A DNA stretch of 64,000 nucleotides from DASUPK01 sp963724665 (GCA_963724665.1 CAVRVH010000012.1:1-64000), one strand, 5' to 3'. Positions 40,491 to 50,666 are shown, counted from the first letter of the stretch. A program made the numbers and translations. The notes: generated by a model from the sequence alone, not told the origin.

Positions 40491-42452
40491 GAGCCGGGCG
40501 AGATGTCGTACACCTGGCCGCCCTCGCCCTCGGACGCGTCGGATCCGCCCTCGGCGACCATCTTCTTGAACTCCGCCTCCCGGTCGTGGAAGGCGCGCTG
40601 CCAGAGCTCAAGCGAAAGCAGGCCCCAGAGCTTGCGACCGAAGCGCTGCTCCCCGCCAGGCCCTCGATCACCTTGCCGTTGTCGATCAGGTCGCGGGACC
40701 GGGCGGCCGCCGGCGAGAGGATGTCCGTGACGAAATCGCGCGCGTCGCCGTCGAGCCACTCGGAGAGCGGCACCGGGAAGCCCATCTTGTCCGTGGCGGT
40801 CGAGGATCTGGCGGGAACGAACGGTCGCGGCGCGCGCTTGAAGACGTGCTTCATGTCGCCGTCCTTGAACTTGACGTCCGCCGGAATCGTGGCCGCGAGC
40901 TCGACATGCGATGGTCGAGCAGCGGCACCCGCGACTCCAGGCCGTGGGCCATGCTCACGCGGTCCTCGACCTGCAGAAGGGCCGGCAGCAGCGTCTTGAA
41001 GTCGAAGTGCGTCATCTGGTCGAAGTAGGACTTCGTGGCCGACGTTGTCCCGTTGAAGATCGACCGGAAGGTCTCGAATGGCGAGTAGTCGCCGAGCGCG
41101 TCGCCAGTCGACTCGTCGCTCGAGAGCGTGCGAGCGGTTGACCAGGCGGAAGTAGCGGCGCGTCCATGTCCTCGAACAGCCCCTCGCGCCAGAACTCCTG
41201 CATCATCGGCTTGTAGTTCCGCAGCGAGGCAGGTTCGGGATGATGGACTCGTACGTGACGACGAAGTTGCCGTCTGCATCGTGCCGTCGATGGCCCCTTG
41301 ATGCACTGCTCGAAATAGGCGATCAGATAGCGCGCGTAGCCGCCGAAGATCTCGTCGCCGCCCTGCCCGCCGAGCACGACCTTCACGTGCTGCGCGGCCG
41401 GCACGCGAGACCATGTACTGCGGGAACGAGCCCGGCCCGGCCGCCGGGTAGTCCAGATGGTAGATGACGTCGCTCGATGGGCTCGACGAAGTCGCTCGAC
41501 GCCGATGTCGATCTCGTGGAGGTCGAAGACCGCGCTGCGCGCGAGGGCGCGCGCGTAGCGGTCTCGTCGTAGCGCGGGCCCTCGGAGAACTTGCCGGTGA
41601 ACGCCGTCAGGTCGCCCTGCTGCTCCGCGCTGGCAAGGGAGGCGACGGCGCTCGAGTCGAGCCCGCCGCTGAGATACGCGCCGACGGGCACGTCGCTGCG
41701 CAGGTGCAGCGCACCGACTCCGCCAGAGCTGCTCGCAGCGCTCCTCGAAGTAGCTGCCCGGTGTGGTCGAAGTCGAGCTCGTAGTAGACCTCCCAGTAGC
41801 GCTGCGGCGCGACCGCGCCGCGCTTCGACTCGCAGCAGGTGCCCGGGCTGGAGCTCGCGGACCCCCTTGAAGAGGGTCTTGCCGGCGAGGCAGAACTGGA
41901 AGGCCAGATAGTCCTTGAACCCTTCCAGGTCCGTCTCGATCGCGGGCAGGAACGGCAGCAGCGCCTTGGCCTCGGAGGCGAAGTAGAGGACGTCGTCGAC
42001 GACCGTGTAGTAGAAGGGCTTGATCCCGAAGCGATCCCGGGCGCAGAACAGCTCCTGCGCGGCTCGTCCCAGATCGCGTAGGCGAACATGCCGCGCAGGT
42101 GCTGCAGCGAGTCGACGCCCCAGCGGTCGTAGGCGCGCGAGGACGACCTCGGTGTCGCAGTTGGTCCGGAAGCTCGTCCGCCAGCTCCTGGCGGAGCTCG
42201 GGGTAGTTGTAGATCTCGCCGTTGTAGGTGATCCAGCGCCCGGCCTCGTCGGTCATCGGCTGGTGCCCGTGTCGAGGTCGATGATGCTGAGCCGCCGGTG
42301 GCCAAGGCCGACGTGGCCGCGCTCGTGGACCCAGAGTCCCCTAGTCATCGGGGCCGCGGTGGGCGATGAGATCGTTCATCGACCTCGAGCCTCCGCTCCA
42401 GGTCGGGAACGGGCTCGCCGCGCAGGTTTATGGCTCCGCAGATCCCGCACAT
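40478..42452 (-). CDS. asnB: Asparagine synthase-type amidotransferase 2, frame-joined
   Basis: About 630 aa after joining. Starts MCGICGAINLRGEPVPDLER with nucleophile Cys2, then WITYNGEIYNYPELRQEL, then the synthetase part: VPVGAYLSGGLDSSAVASLA (PP loop), KVVLGGQGGDEIFGGYARYL, QVEDRVSMAHGLESRVPLLD, TDKMGFPVPLSEWLDG and ELWQRAFHDREAEF near the end. It is broken in more than ten places. ATG 42452 is fixed by the need for Cys at position 2. The ATP-dependent half favours amide transfer to a carboxylate; free asparagine synthesis cannot be excluded. It is the second of three paralogues within 13 kb. Confidence 0.85.
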
Positions 42453-42535
42453 GGGGCGGACATGATTGCCGAACCCGCGCCCCTGCGTTGGGAGGCCGCA
42501 CCCCGCGGCACGCACGCCGAAACCGTCGCCCCGAG

Positions 42536-42541
42536 TAGCGT
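42536..42541 (+). promoter_or_regulatory. TAGCGT box before a GT gene
   Basis: TAGCGT lies 10 nt before ATG 42552, with no Shine-Dalgarno. The 99-bp divergent region from 42453 otherwise shows no clear element; AATCAT sits 9 nt before the asnB ATG on the minus strand but lacks the TA. Confidence 0.5.
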
Positions 42542-42551
42542 CTCGGCCACG

Positions 42552-43822
42552 ATGCCACCGCTGAGGCTCATCGTCATCACCTACCACTGGCCGCCCTTCG
42601 CGGGCAGCGGCGCCGGGCGTTGGACTGCGCTCGTCAAGTACCTGAGAAGGCTCGGACACGACGTCACCGTGGTGACGACCTCGGCCTTCGGCGCCCTGCC
42701 GTCCGATGCGGAGGACGCGGTGGTGCGAACCCGCGATCTCGCCTCGGCGCAGGCGCTCCGGAAGCTGATGCGCCGGCCCCCGCTCGAGGCCGACGGGGAC
42801 GCAGCGGTCGAGAAGGCGCCATCACCCCTGCTAACCCGCGTCGCCGTGCCCGACTCCTACCTCATGAGCTGGGTCCCATTCGCGGTCGGCGCGGCCCGCC
42901 GCATCCTCCGCGAACGCGGGGCCGACTGCGTGATCACGAGCTCGCCTCCGGACTCGGTCCACCTCGCCGGGCTGGCGCTCGGCCGGGATCGCCCGACCTG
43001 GGTCGCCGACCTCAGGGACGGATGGCTCTTTGAGCCGCTCAGAGAGCCCTTCCCCACCCGCCCGCAGCGGGCGCTGGACGCGCGCCTCGAAGGTAGGGTC
43101 GCGCGGAGAGCCGACGCGATGACCGCAGCCACCCGTCCGATCGCCCAGGACCTGGAGCGCAGGCTCGGGGCGGCGGCGAGCGTCGTGCCGAACGCCTGGG
43201 ATCCGGACCTCGAGGTCGCGGTTGCTGCCGCGGAAGCACCCGAGCTGCGCCCGGGTGCCTTCTCGTTCGTCCACACCGGGACCCTGAGCGGAGGCTGGGG
43301 CCGCGACCCCCGGCCGCTCGCTCGCGCGTTCGCGTCGCTGCTCACCGAGCGGCCCCAGCTCCGGGAGCGTGTGCGAATCGTCCTTGCCGGGCGCCGCCGC
43401 GAGGACGGCCTCAGCCTCTTCTCGGAGTTTGGGCTGACGACGTCGTCGATCACCTCGGCCCTCTTCCCCACGCGACGCGATGGCGCTGCAGCGCGCGCCC
43501 GCGCTCTCCTCCTGGTCACCTCGCCGAACTCCGGCGAGGCGACCGGCAAGCTTTTCGAGTATCTGGCCTCCGGCCGCCCGATCGTCGCCCTCGCCGCGGG
43601 CAACGAGGCCGCCCGCATCGTGGACGAGACTGGCGCCGGGATCGCCGTTTCGCCGCAGGACCCCCGGGGCAGTGCTCGGCGCCACTGCGTGACGCCGTCG
43701 ACGGTGAGCTCGAGGCCCGCTACTCGCCCCACGGGCTCGAGCGCTACACCTACCCGGGCCCCGCCAAGATCCTCGCGGAGGTGATCAAGGGGGCGCTCGC
43801 CGCGCGCGGCCGGGCCGGCTGA
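42552..43822 (+). CDS. Family 4-type glycosyltransferase, frame-joined
   Basis: About 420 aa. RLIVITYHWPPFAGSGAGRW is the N-terminal GT4 signature, then DSYLMSWVPFAVGAARRILR, DCVITSSPPDSVHLAGLAL, ADLRDGWLFEPLREPFPTRP, SVVPNAWDPDLE, FSFVHTGTLSGGWGRDPRPL and the C-terminal SGEATGKLFEYLASGRPIVA. Nearly intact: only the last 50 residues need a join near 43672, after which the end is ALAARGRAG. It resembles WbpH/WcaI-type transferases of N-acetylfucosamine or similar sugars. It runs just ahead of the third amidotransferase on the same strand. Confidence 0.8.
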
Positions 43823-43829
43823 GCGGCTC

Positions 43830-43835
43830 TATCCT
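43830..43835 (+). promoter_or_regulatory. TATCCT box before amidotransferase 3
   Basis: TATCCT is 7 nt before ATG 43843 and 7 nt after the GT stop. The spacer CGCCGCC leaves no ribosome site. Confidence 0.6.
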
Positions 43836-43842
43836 CGCCGCC

Positions 43843-45676
43843 ATGTGCGGCATCGCCGGAATCGCCGGGACCGCGCCCGACCGGGCGCTGCTCGAACGCA
43901 TGGCGGAGGTGATGCGAAATCGGGGTCCCGACGGCGAGGGTTTCTGGATCGGCGAGCAGGCCGGGTTCGCCTTCCGGCGGCTCCAGATCATCGACCTGCA
44001 CGAGCGCTCGAACCAGCCGATGCACCTCGGGCGCGGCATCTGGTCTTCAACGGCGAGATCTACAACTACCGCGAGCTGCGCGACGAGCTGCGCGGCCTGG
44101 GGCACGCTTCGTGACCGAGGGGGACGCCGAGGTGCTCCTGCACGCCTGGGCGCGAATGGGGGGAGGGGGCGCTCGACCGCCTGAACGGGATGTTCGCGTT
44201 CGCGGTCTGGGACGAGCGCGACCAGTCGCTCACGTGCGCCTGCGATCCCTTCGGCGAGAAGCCGCTCTACTGGGCGAGCGACGCGGGCGGATCGTCTTCG
44301 CCTCCGACATCCGGGCGCTCGCGCAGGCGCGACCCGGATCTCGGCGCAGCCGACGAGGAGGCGCTCGGGAACTATCGTCGCGCGCGCTGATGCCGCCGAT
44401 CCGGCGAGAGCTTCTTGCCGGCGTCCAGCGCCTGCCCGCCGCGCACCTGCTGCGCTGGCGGGCGGGCGCTCGGAGTCGCGCGCTACTGGCGCCCCGCGCG
44501 TCGACGTCCCGCGCGCTACGAGGATGCGGTCGAGCGGCTGCGCGAGCTGCTCGTGGACTCGATCCGTCTGCGCCTGCGAAGCGACGTCCCGGTCGGGACC
44601 TCGCTGAGCGGCGGGGTCGACTCGTCGGCGGTCGTCGCGCTCTCGGCGCAGCTGGCCGGCGATCATTGCCGCCACGCGTTCACCGCGCGCTTTCCGGGCT
44701 TCGAGCGGGACGAGTGGCGCTACGCCGACGAGGTGGCGCGGGCGGCCGGGGTCGTGGAGCATCACGCCGTCGAGCCGACGGGCGCCGACCTGCTCGCGGA
44801 CCTCGAAGCGCTGGTCTCCTCCCAGGAGGAGCCGGTGGTCGTCGAGCATCTACGCGCAGTGGCGGGTGATGCGGGCCGCGAAGGACGCCGGCGTCACCGT
44901 GCTGCTCGACGGACAGGGCGGCGACGAGCTCCTCGGCGGCTACGAGGGCACCTCGGGGTGGACGCTCCGCTCCCAGGGGCCGGGTGCGGTGATCATGGGC
45001 ATCGCCGCGGACCGGTCCGAGCTCGGGGCCGTCGCCCGCTCGCTCGCGGCGGACCGGCTGCCGCGCTTCGCCATTCACGCTTACCGGCGCCGACTCGGCT
45101 CTCCGTATGCGCCGGCGGAGCTGGTCCGCTCCGCGGCTCGCGTCGAGCCGGAGGCGGCGGACTGGGGAGTGGACGGCGGGCCGGTCGGACACCAGCTCCG
45201 GTCGAGCTCTTCGACACCAGCCTTCCGCACCTGCTGCGCTACGCCGACCGCAACAGCATGGCCCACAGCCGCGAGGTCCGGCTGCCTCTCCTCGACCGAC
45301 GGGTGGCCGAGCTGGCGCTGTCCCTTCCCCCTCTTTCATCTACCGCAACCGGGTCTCCAAGAGCCCGCTGCGCGACGCCGTCCGCGACCTCGTCCCGGGG
45401 TCGGTTCTCGCCCGGCGGGACAAAACCGGGTTCTTGACCCCCCAGCAGCGCTGGCTCGGAGAGCCCGCGGCCCGCGAGCGGATCGCCGAGGTGCTGCTCG
45501 ACCCCGGCACCCGGGCGCGCGGCGTCTACGAAATCCCCGCGATCGAGGAGGACCTGCGCTCGGGTGCCTGGCGAGACCCGGACGGGATCTGGCGTGCCCT
45601 CTTCGCAGAGCTGTGGCTGCGGCGGATCGCCGCTTGGAGGGCCGAGGCGCCGGCGGCTACCGGCCGGAGGCCCTAG
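43843..45676 (+). CDS. asnB: Asparagine synthase-type amidotransferase 3, frame-joined
   Basis: About 600 aa. MCGIAGIAGTAPDRALLERM has nucleophile Cys2, then RNRGPDGEGFWIGEQAGFAF and LVFNGEIYNYRELRDELRGL. The synthetase half has SDVPVGTSLSGGVDSSAVVA, TVLLDGQGGDELLGGYEGTS, YADRNSMAHSREVRLPLLDR and ARRDKTGFLTPQQRWLG. Breaks are concentrated in the first 700 bp and near 45200 and 45330. The stop TAG 45674-45676 shares CTAG with the convergent methyltransferase. Sequence outside the motifs differs clearly from copies 1 and 2, so the three probably use different acceptors. Confidence 0.85.
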
Positions 45677-46594
45677 ACGGTTCGCCGGGCAGAGGCCTCG
45701 AGTACGTCCCCGCCACCCTCAAGCGCGTCGAGCACCCGGGAGACCGGCCAGGCCAGCGCGCAGAGCCCAGCCGCGACCCGAAGCCGGAGTCCGGAAGGAG
45801 CGAGGCAACGGCCAACCAGCGCGTACTGGATCGACGCGGGCAGCCCGACGGAGCTGGTCGATGTGGAGAGCTCGGGTTGCTCGAATCCGGCGCGCTCGAG
45901 TGCCCTAGCGAGCCCCTCGGCCGTGAAGTGGGTCCGGTGGCGCGGCAGGTCCAGCTGGTACCAGCGGCTGCCGAAACGCCGCCGCTGCCAGCAGCCGAAG
46001 TTCGGAACCGAAATGAGGACCAGTCCCCCGGGGCGAAGGGCATCGCGAACGCGGCGCAGGGCCGCCATCGGATCGGTGACATGCTCCAGCGAGTGGCGGA
46101 AGATCGCGGCATCGTAGGCGCCCGGCTCCAGTTCGACGTCGTCGAGAGCTCCCTGGCGGGCATCCACGCCACGCGCGCGGGCCGTTTCGCAGGCGTTTGC
46201 GGACGGCTCGATCCCAATCGCCTCCCAGCCCCGCTCGATTAGGAAGGCCGCGAGATCGCCCCGGCCGCAGCCCACGTCCACGAGGCGGCCCGGAGGTCGA
46301 TCGGCGAGGGTCCGGAGTGGCTTCGTACGCAGCGCCCGGTGACCCTGCCAGCGCTGGATCAGGCTCGAGACGCGCGCTCGCCGCTCCGCCCTGGGCGGCG
46401 TCGTAGGGCCCGTAGGCCTCCGGGTAGAAGCGGGCGAGCTCGGCCGCGGCGAGGGGTGGGAGGGTGACACCAGCGCCGCAGGTCTCACATGCGGCGACCT
46501 CGAAGTCGCCCGGCTCGCCGTGTAGGCGATCGGGCCCGCTCAATAGCGGAGCCGGGTCGAGCGGTGAGCCGCAGCAGAGGCAGGAGAGGGCCAC
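45673..46594 (-). CDS. SAM-dependent methyltransferase with N-terminal zinc ribbon, frame-joined
   Basis: About 300 aa from GTG 46594. LSCLCCGSPLDPAPLLSG and EVAACETCGAGVTLPPL give two Cys pairs (a zinc ribbon typical of glycan-locus methyltransferases), then FYPEAYGPYD. The class I fold shows GRLVDVGCGRGDLAAFLIER, AIGIEPSANACETARARGVD, YDAAIFRHSLEHVTDPMAAL and ALRPGGLVLISVPNFGCWQR. Breaks lie between 46395 and 46470. TATACA at 46609-46604 is 9 nt upstream of the GTG. The C-terminal 60 residues include a hydrophobic hairpin that may touch the membrane. It is divergent from the 2-epimerase gene. Confidence 0.75.
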
Positions 46595-46657
46595 GAGCGG
46601 CGGTGTATAGCAACCGCGTTCCGACTCCCCGTTGTCCGATGCGCGAGTCTTCCGCGC

Positions 46658-47746
46658 GTGAAGGTCCTCACCGTCGTCGGAAACCGCCCCCAGTTCGTCA
46701 AGGCCGCCGCGGTCTCGCGCGCTCTGCGAGAGCGGGCGGACGAGATCCTGGTTCACACCGGCCAGCACTACGACCGCGAGCTCTCCGAGATCTTCTTCGA
46801 GGAGCTGGGACTGCCGCCGCCTGACCGGCAGCTCGGCGTCGGGTCGGGAAGCCACGCGGCGCAGACCGCGGCGGCGATGAGGGATCTCGAGCCGCTGGCC
46901 GAGGAGCTCGGCCCGGACTGCGTCCTCGTCTACGGCGACACGAACTCGACGCTCGCGGGGGCGCTTGTGGCCGCCAAGGCGAGGATTTCGCTCGCCCACG
47001 TCGAGGCCGGCATGCGCTCGTTCAACCGGGCCATGCCGGAGGAGGTGAACAGGGTGGTGGTCGACTCGGTCTCGGACCTGCTCCTCTGCTCCACTCAGGT
47101 GGCCGTGGACAACCTGGTCGCGGAGGGCCTCGGGGACGACGCGATCCTGGTCGGTGACGTGATGGCCGATGTGGCGCTCACCTTCGGACCGATCGCGGAC
47201 CGCCGCTCCGACGTGCTGGAGCGCCTCGGGATCGAGCCGCGCGGCTACTGCGTCGCGACCGCCCATCGGGCCGGCAACGTGGACGACCCCGGGCGCCTCG
47301 GCATGGTGATCGACGTCCTGGCCCGGGCGGCCGAGGTCGCGCCGGTGATCTTCCCGGTCCACCCGCGCACCCGGGCGAGGCTCGAGGCCGTGAATTCGCT
47401 GGAGTCCCTCGAGGAGCGGGGGATCCGGCCTCTCGACCCGGTCGGCTACCTCGACATCACCCGGCTGGTCCGCGCGTCCAGAGCGGTGATCACCGATTCC
47501 GGTGGGCTGCAGAAGGAGGCATTCCTCGCCTCTGTCCCCTGCATCACGATGCGCGAGGAAACCGAGTGGGTGGAGACAGTCGAGACGGGCTGGAACGCCC
47601 TCGTCGGATTGGACCCGGACGCGGCCGCCGCGGCTCTCGACGAGCTCCCCCGTCCCGGGGATCGGACCTCCCCGGCCGCCGAGCTGTACGGCGGCGGCGA
47701 TGCGGGCGTGCGAGTTGCCGCCGCGATCGCCGAGCGGTACGGCTGA
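46658..47746 (+). CDS. wbpI: UDP-N-acetylglucosamine 2-epimerase type (WecB/WbpI)
   Basis: Intact, 362 aa from GTG 46658. KVLTVVGNRPQFVKAAAVSR, LVHTGQHYDRELSEIFFEEL, VLVYGDTNSTLAGALVAAKA, HVEAGMRSFNRAMPEEVNRV, ATAHRAGNVDDPGRLGMVID, FPVHPRTRARLEAVN and ITDSGGLQKEAFLASVPCIT are all canonical. Alone it would be called WecB (UDP-GlcNAc to UDP-ManNAc). Next to WbpB-, WbpD- and WbpE-like genes, WbpI (2-epimerisation of the diacetamido glucuronate) is the better guess. GAGTCT lies 7 nt upstream as a possible weak box. Confidence 0.85.
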   Translation: MKVLTVVGNRPQFVKAAAVSRALRERADEILVHTGQHYDRELSEIFFEELGLPPPDRQLGVGSGSHAAQTAAAMRDLEPLAEELGPDCVLVYGDTNSTLAGALVAAKARISLAHVEAGMRSFNRAMPEEVNRVVVDSVSDLLLCSTQVAVDNLVAEGLGDDAILVGDVMADVALTFGPIADRRSDVLERLGIEPRGYCVATAHRAGNVDDPGRLGMVIDVLARAAEVAPVIFPVHPRTRARLEAVNSLESLEERGIRPLDPVGYLDITRLVRASRAVITDSGGLQKEAFLASVPCITMREETEWVETVETGWNALVGLDPDAAAAALDELPRPGDRTSPAAELYGGGDAGVRVAAAIAERYG

Positions 47747-47787
47747 AAAACAGCAGCCATCGCCCACCGAGGGACGGGACTCAGCCC

Positions 47788-47793
47788 TACACT
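47788..47793 (+). promoter_or_regulatory. TACACT box before the WbpB-like gene
   Basis: TACACT is 9 nt before ATG 47803, spacer TCGCGCCGC. A second promoter inside this gene set suggests the WbpB/WbpD pair can be made separately from the 2-epimerase. Confidence 0.65.
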
Positions 47794-47802
47794 TCGCGCC
47801 GC

Positions 47803-48831
47803 ATGTCAGCCCGCGTAGGAATCGTCGGCCTCGGCTACTGGGGCCCCAACCTGGCCCGGAACCTGAGCTCGCTCGAGGACTGCGAGCTCGCTTGGTGCTG
47901 CGACGCCGACGAGGCGAGCAGGGCCCGGTGGCAGCCGGCGCATCCCGAGGCGCGCTTCACGGCGGACTTCGACGAGCTGCTCGCCGATCCGGACCTCGAT
48001 GCCATCGCGATCACCACCCCGGTTCCCACCCACGCCGCGCTCGCCGAGCGCGCCCTGGAGGCGGGGAAGCACTGCTTCGTCGAGAAGCCGCTCGCTCAGA
48101 ACGCCGCCGCCGCGGAGGGCCTCACCCGTCTCGCCGACGAGCGTGGGCGGGTCCTGATGGTCGGTCACCTGCTCTGTTACCACCCGGGCGTTCGCCAACT
48201 CGCCGACCTCATCGCGGGCGGGGAGCTCGGAGAGGTCTATTACCTCTACTCGCAGCGGGTCAACCTCGGCAAGCTGCGCGCCGACGAGAACGCTCTCTGG
48301 AGCCTCGGCGCGCATGACGTCTCCGTGCTGCTCGAGCTGGCCGACGGCAACCCGAGCGAGGTCTCGGCCCGCGGCGAGGCGTATGTCCGCGATGGCGTGG
48401 AGGACGTCGTCTTCGCGTACATCCGTTTCGACACCGGCCTCGCCGCCCACCTCCACCTCTCCTGGCTCGACCCCCACAAGATGCGAAAGCTCACCGTGGT
48501 CGGCTCGGAGCGGATGGCCACTCTCGACGACATGGCCCTGGAGCGAAAGCTGACGATCTGGGACAAGGGCTTCGATCCCTCGGCCGAGACCTACGGCGAG
48601 TACATCACCCGCTCTGGCGCGGTCTGGAGCCCGGCGGTTCCGAATCAGGAGCCACTTCGCCTCGAGTGCGAGCACTTCGTCGATTGCATCCAGAACGGGC
48701 GAACCCCGCGCACGGACGGCCCCGCCGGCGTCCAGGTGGTGCGAGTCCTGGAGGCGCTGCAAGTATCCCTCGACGCAGGCGGCGCACCGCAGGCGGTCGC
48801 CGCCCCAGTGGGCAGCGGCGCCGGGGCGTGA
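47803..48831 (+). CDS. wbpB: Gfo/Idh/MocA oxidoreductase, UDP-GlcNAcA 3-dehydrogenase type (WbpB/WlbA)
   Basis: Intact, 342 aa. The NAD domain is ARVGIVGLGYWGPNLARNLS, the cofactor edge CCDADEASRARW, TTPVPTHAALAERALEAGKH, and the family EKP motif is in CFVEKPLAQNAAAAEGLTRL. MVGHLLCYHPGVRQLADLIA and SLGAHDVSVLLELADG complete the catalytic half (His in GAHD). WlbA/WbpB oxidises the C3 hydroxyl of UDP-GlcNAc uronate. The gene overlaps the next as GTGA, the usual order of B and D in this pathway. No frame break. Confidence 0.85.
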   Translation: MSARVGIVGLGYWGPNLARNLSSLEDCELAWCCDADEASRARWQPAHPEARFTADFDELLADPDLDAIAITTPVPTHAALAERALEAGKHCFVEKPLAQNAAAAEGLTRLADERGRVLMVGHLLCYHPGVRQLADLIAGGELGEVYYLYSQRVNLGKLRADENALWSLGAHDVSVLLELADGNPSEVSARGEAYVRDGVEDVVFAYIRFDTGLAAHLHLSWLDPHKMRKLTVVGSERMATLDDMALERKLTIWDKGFDPSAETYGEYITRSGAVWSPAVPNQEPLRLECEHFVDCIQNGRTPRTDGPAGVQVVRVLEALQVSLDAGGAPQAVAAPVGSGAGA

Positions 48832-49547
48832 GCGGGCCGCTACTCCCGTCAGACCTCGCCCCCGGGCTGCTGGTCGGTGACGACGTCCAGATCGGGGTGG
48901 ACGCAGAGCTCGGAGGGAACGTGGTGATTCACTCAGGCACGCGGATCGGCGACGGCTGCGTGATCCAGGACGGTGCGGTGATCGGCAAGCCTCCGAAACT
49001 GTCCGCCCGCTCGACCGCCTCCGCCGAAGCGCCGCCGCCTGTCACCCTCGCCGACGGCGCCGCGGTCTGTGCCGGCGCCGTGGTCCTGGCTGGCGCGGAG
49101 ATCGGCGCCGGCACCGTGATCGGCGACCAGGCGCAGGTCCGCGAGCGCGCGCGGATCGGGACGGACTCGGTGATGGGCCGCGGTACGGCGGTGGACAACG
49201 ACGTGACCATCGGTGCCCGGGTGAAGATCCAGAGCAACTGCTACGTCACGGCCGGGGCGACCATCGAGGACGACGTCTTCGTCGGCCCCGGGGCGACGCT
49301 GACGAACGACAACACGATGGGCCGCCACCCGGCAGGCGAGGGCCCGGATGCTCCGACGCTTCGACGCGCCTGCCGAATCGGGGGTGGATCGGTGATCTGC
49401 CCGGGGGTCGAGGTCGGCGAGGAGGCCTTCGTGGGGGCGGGGGCGATCGTGACCAAGGACGTTCCGACTCGCACCGTCGTCGTCGGGGTCCCGGCACGCC
49501 GGATCCGCGATGTCGGCGACGAGGACCTGCTGGAGCGCTGGAGCTAG
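48828..49547 (+). CDS. wbpD: Hexapeptide N-acetyltransferase (WbpD/WlbB type)
   Basis: Intact, 239 aa from GTG 48828. The left-handed beta-helix is evident: VQIGVDAELGGNVVIHSGTR, IGDGCVIQDGAVIGKPPKLS, ADGAAVCAGAVVLAGAEIG, VTIGARVKIQSNCYVTAGAT, GPGATLTNDNTMGRHP (the active-site region) and ICPGVEVGEEAFVGAGAIVT. The TNDNTMGRHP segment is the WlbB-like acceptor loop. It would acetylate the 3-amino group of the diamino uronate. The start overlaps the WbpB stop, so the products are coupled. Confidence 0.85.
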   Translation: MSGPLLPSDLAPGLLVGDDVQIGVDAELGGNVVIHSGTRIGDGCVIQDGAVIGKPPKLSARSTASAEAPPPVTLADGAAVCAGAVVLAGAEIGAGTVIGDQAQVRERARIGTDSVMGRGTAVDNDVTIGARVKIQSNCYVTAGATIEDDVFVGPGATLTNDNTMGRHPAGEGPDAPTLRRACRIGGGSVICPGVEVGEEAFVGAGAIVTKDVPTRTVVVGVPARRIRDVGDEDLLERWS

Positions 49548-49550
49548 GCC

Positions 49551-50657
49551 CTACGCCTTGCTCGCGAGGCAGCCACGCGCGGCATCGGCCACAGCGCTCA
49601 CGGCCTCCGGGGCCAGAGCGGTCCCCATCGGCAGCGCCAGGATCTCGGCGCAGACACGCTCCGTGTTCGGCAGAGGCTCGGGCGGCGCCCAGCGCTCGAC
49701 CGCCGGCTGGCGGTAGAGGGGCACCTCGTAATACGGCCGTGCCCCGATCCCCGCCTCGTTGAGCGCCCGCTGCAGCTGCTCGCGCTCCGGGGTGGAGACG
49801 ACGAAGAGGTGCCAGCAGGACTCCCCGCCAGGCGTCTCCGCCTGAACCCGGACGATCTCCTCGAGGCCGGCCTCCCGGTACGCCGCCGCCGCGCCGCGCC
49901 GTGCGGCGGTCCAGCCAGGGAGGTGTGGGAGGAGGACTCGGAGCGCGACCGCCTGGATCTCGTCGAGGCGAGAGTTGTATCCGGCCTCCGTGTGGAGGCG
50001 CTTGTCCTCGGATCCGTGGAAGCGGAGCCGGCGGGCGATAGCCTCGACCGCGGGATCGTCCGTGACGACAGCGCCGCCGTCGCCGAACCCACCAAGATTC
50101 TTGGAGGGGAAAAAGCTGAAGGTCGCCGCGTCGCCGAGCGACCCCACCATCCGCCCGTCGAGCGTGGCACCATGGGCCTGCGCCGCGTCCTCCAGCACTC
50201 TTATCCCCTTAGGGCCCGCCAGATCCATCAACTCGCCGACCGGCGCGGGATTGCCAAAGAGGTGGACCGGCAGCAGCGCCCGGGTTCGATCGGTGATCGC
50301 GGATTCCGCGGTCGCGGCGGTCATGCACCAGGTCTCCTCGTCAACGTCGCAGAAGACCGGGTTTGCACCGATCGTGACGACCGGCTCGACCGTGGCGAAG
50401 AAGCTGACCGAGGGGACCACGACCTCGTCGCCCGGACCCACGCCGAGCGCCCGGAGAGCAATCGCAATCGCGTCGGTCCCGTTGCCGACCCCGACGCAGT
50501 GGTCCACCCCGGTGTAGGCCGCCAACTCGGCTTCGAAGGCCGCGACCTCGGGGCCGAGGATGTACTTGCCGCTTTCGAGCACCGCGCGCTGGCGCTCGGC
50601 GATCTCGGGCAGAAGCGGCTCCAATGCCGCACGGCTGGCGAAGAGTGGGACCTGCAA
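49551..50657 (-). CDS. wbpE: DegT-type aminotransferase (WbpE/WlbC type)
   Basis: Intact, 368 aa from TTG 50657. VPLFASRAALEPLLPEIAER, YTGVDHCVGVGNGTDAIAIA, PSVSFFATVEPVVTIGANPV, LPVHLFGNPAPVGELMDLAG, LEDAAQAHGATLDGRMVGSL and the PLP lysine in FSFFPSKNLGGFGDGGAVV. It would aminate the 3-keto intermediate made by WbpB. Unusually it sits on the opposite strand, convergent with the wbpB-wbpD pair, with 3 bp between the two stops. A TACCCT box 9 nt before TTG supports the start. Confidence 0.85.
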   Translation of the reverse strand: MQVPLFASRAALEPLLPEIAERQRAVLESGKYILGPEVAAFEAELAAYTGVDHCVGVGNGTDAIAIALRALGVGPGDEVVVPSVSFFATVEPVVTIGANPVFCDVDEETWCMTAATAESAITDRTRALLPVHLFGNPAPVGELMDLAGPKGIRVLEDAAQAHGATLDGRMVGSLGDAATFSFFPSKNLGGFGDGGAVVTDDPAVEAIARRLRFHGSEDKRLHTEAGYNSRLDEIQAVALRVLLPHLPGWTAARRGAAAAYREAGLEEIVRVQAETPGGESCWHLFVVSTPEREQLQRALNEAGIGARPYYEVPLYRQPAVERWAPPEPLPNTERVCAEILALPMGTALAPEAVSAVADAARGCLASKA

Positions 50658-50666
50658 GGCCGCCGG

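Noticed and set aside
46658..47746. Calling the 2-epimerase simply WecB for teichoic acid or enterobacterial antigen
   Set aside because: Possible, but the adjacent WbpB/WbpD/WbpE-type genes make a diacetamido-uronate role more consistent; kept as an alternative in the entry.
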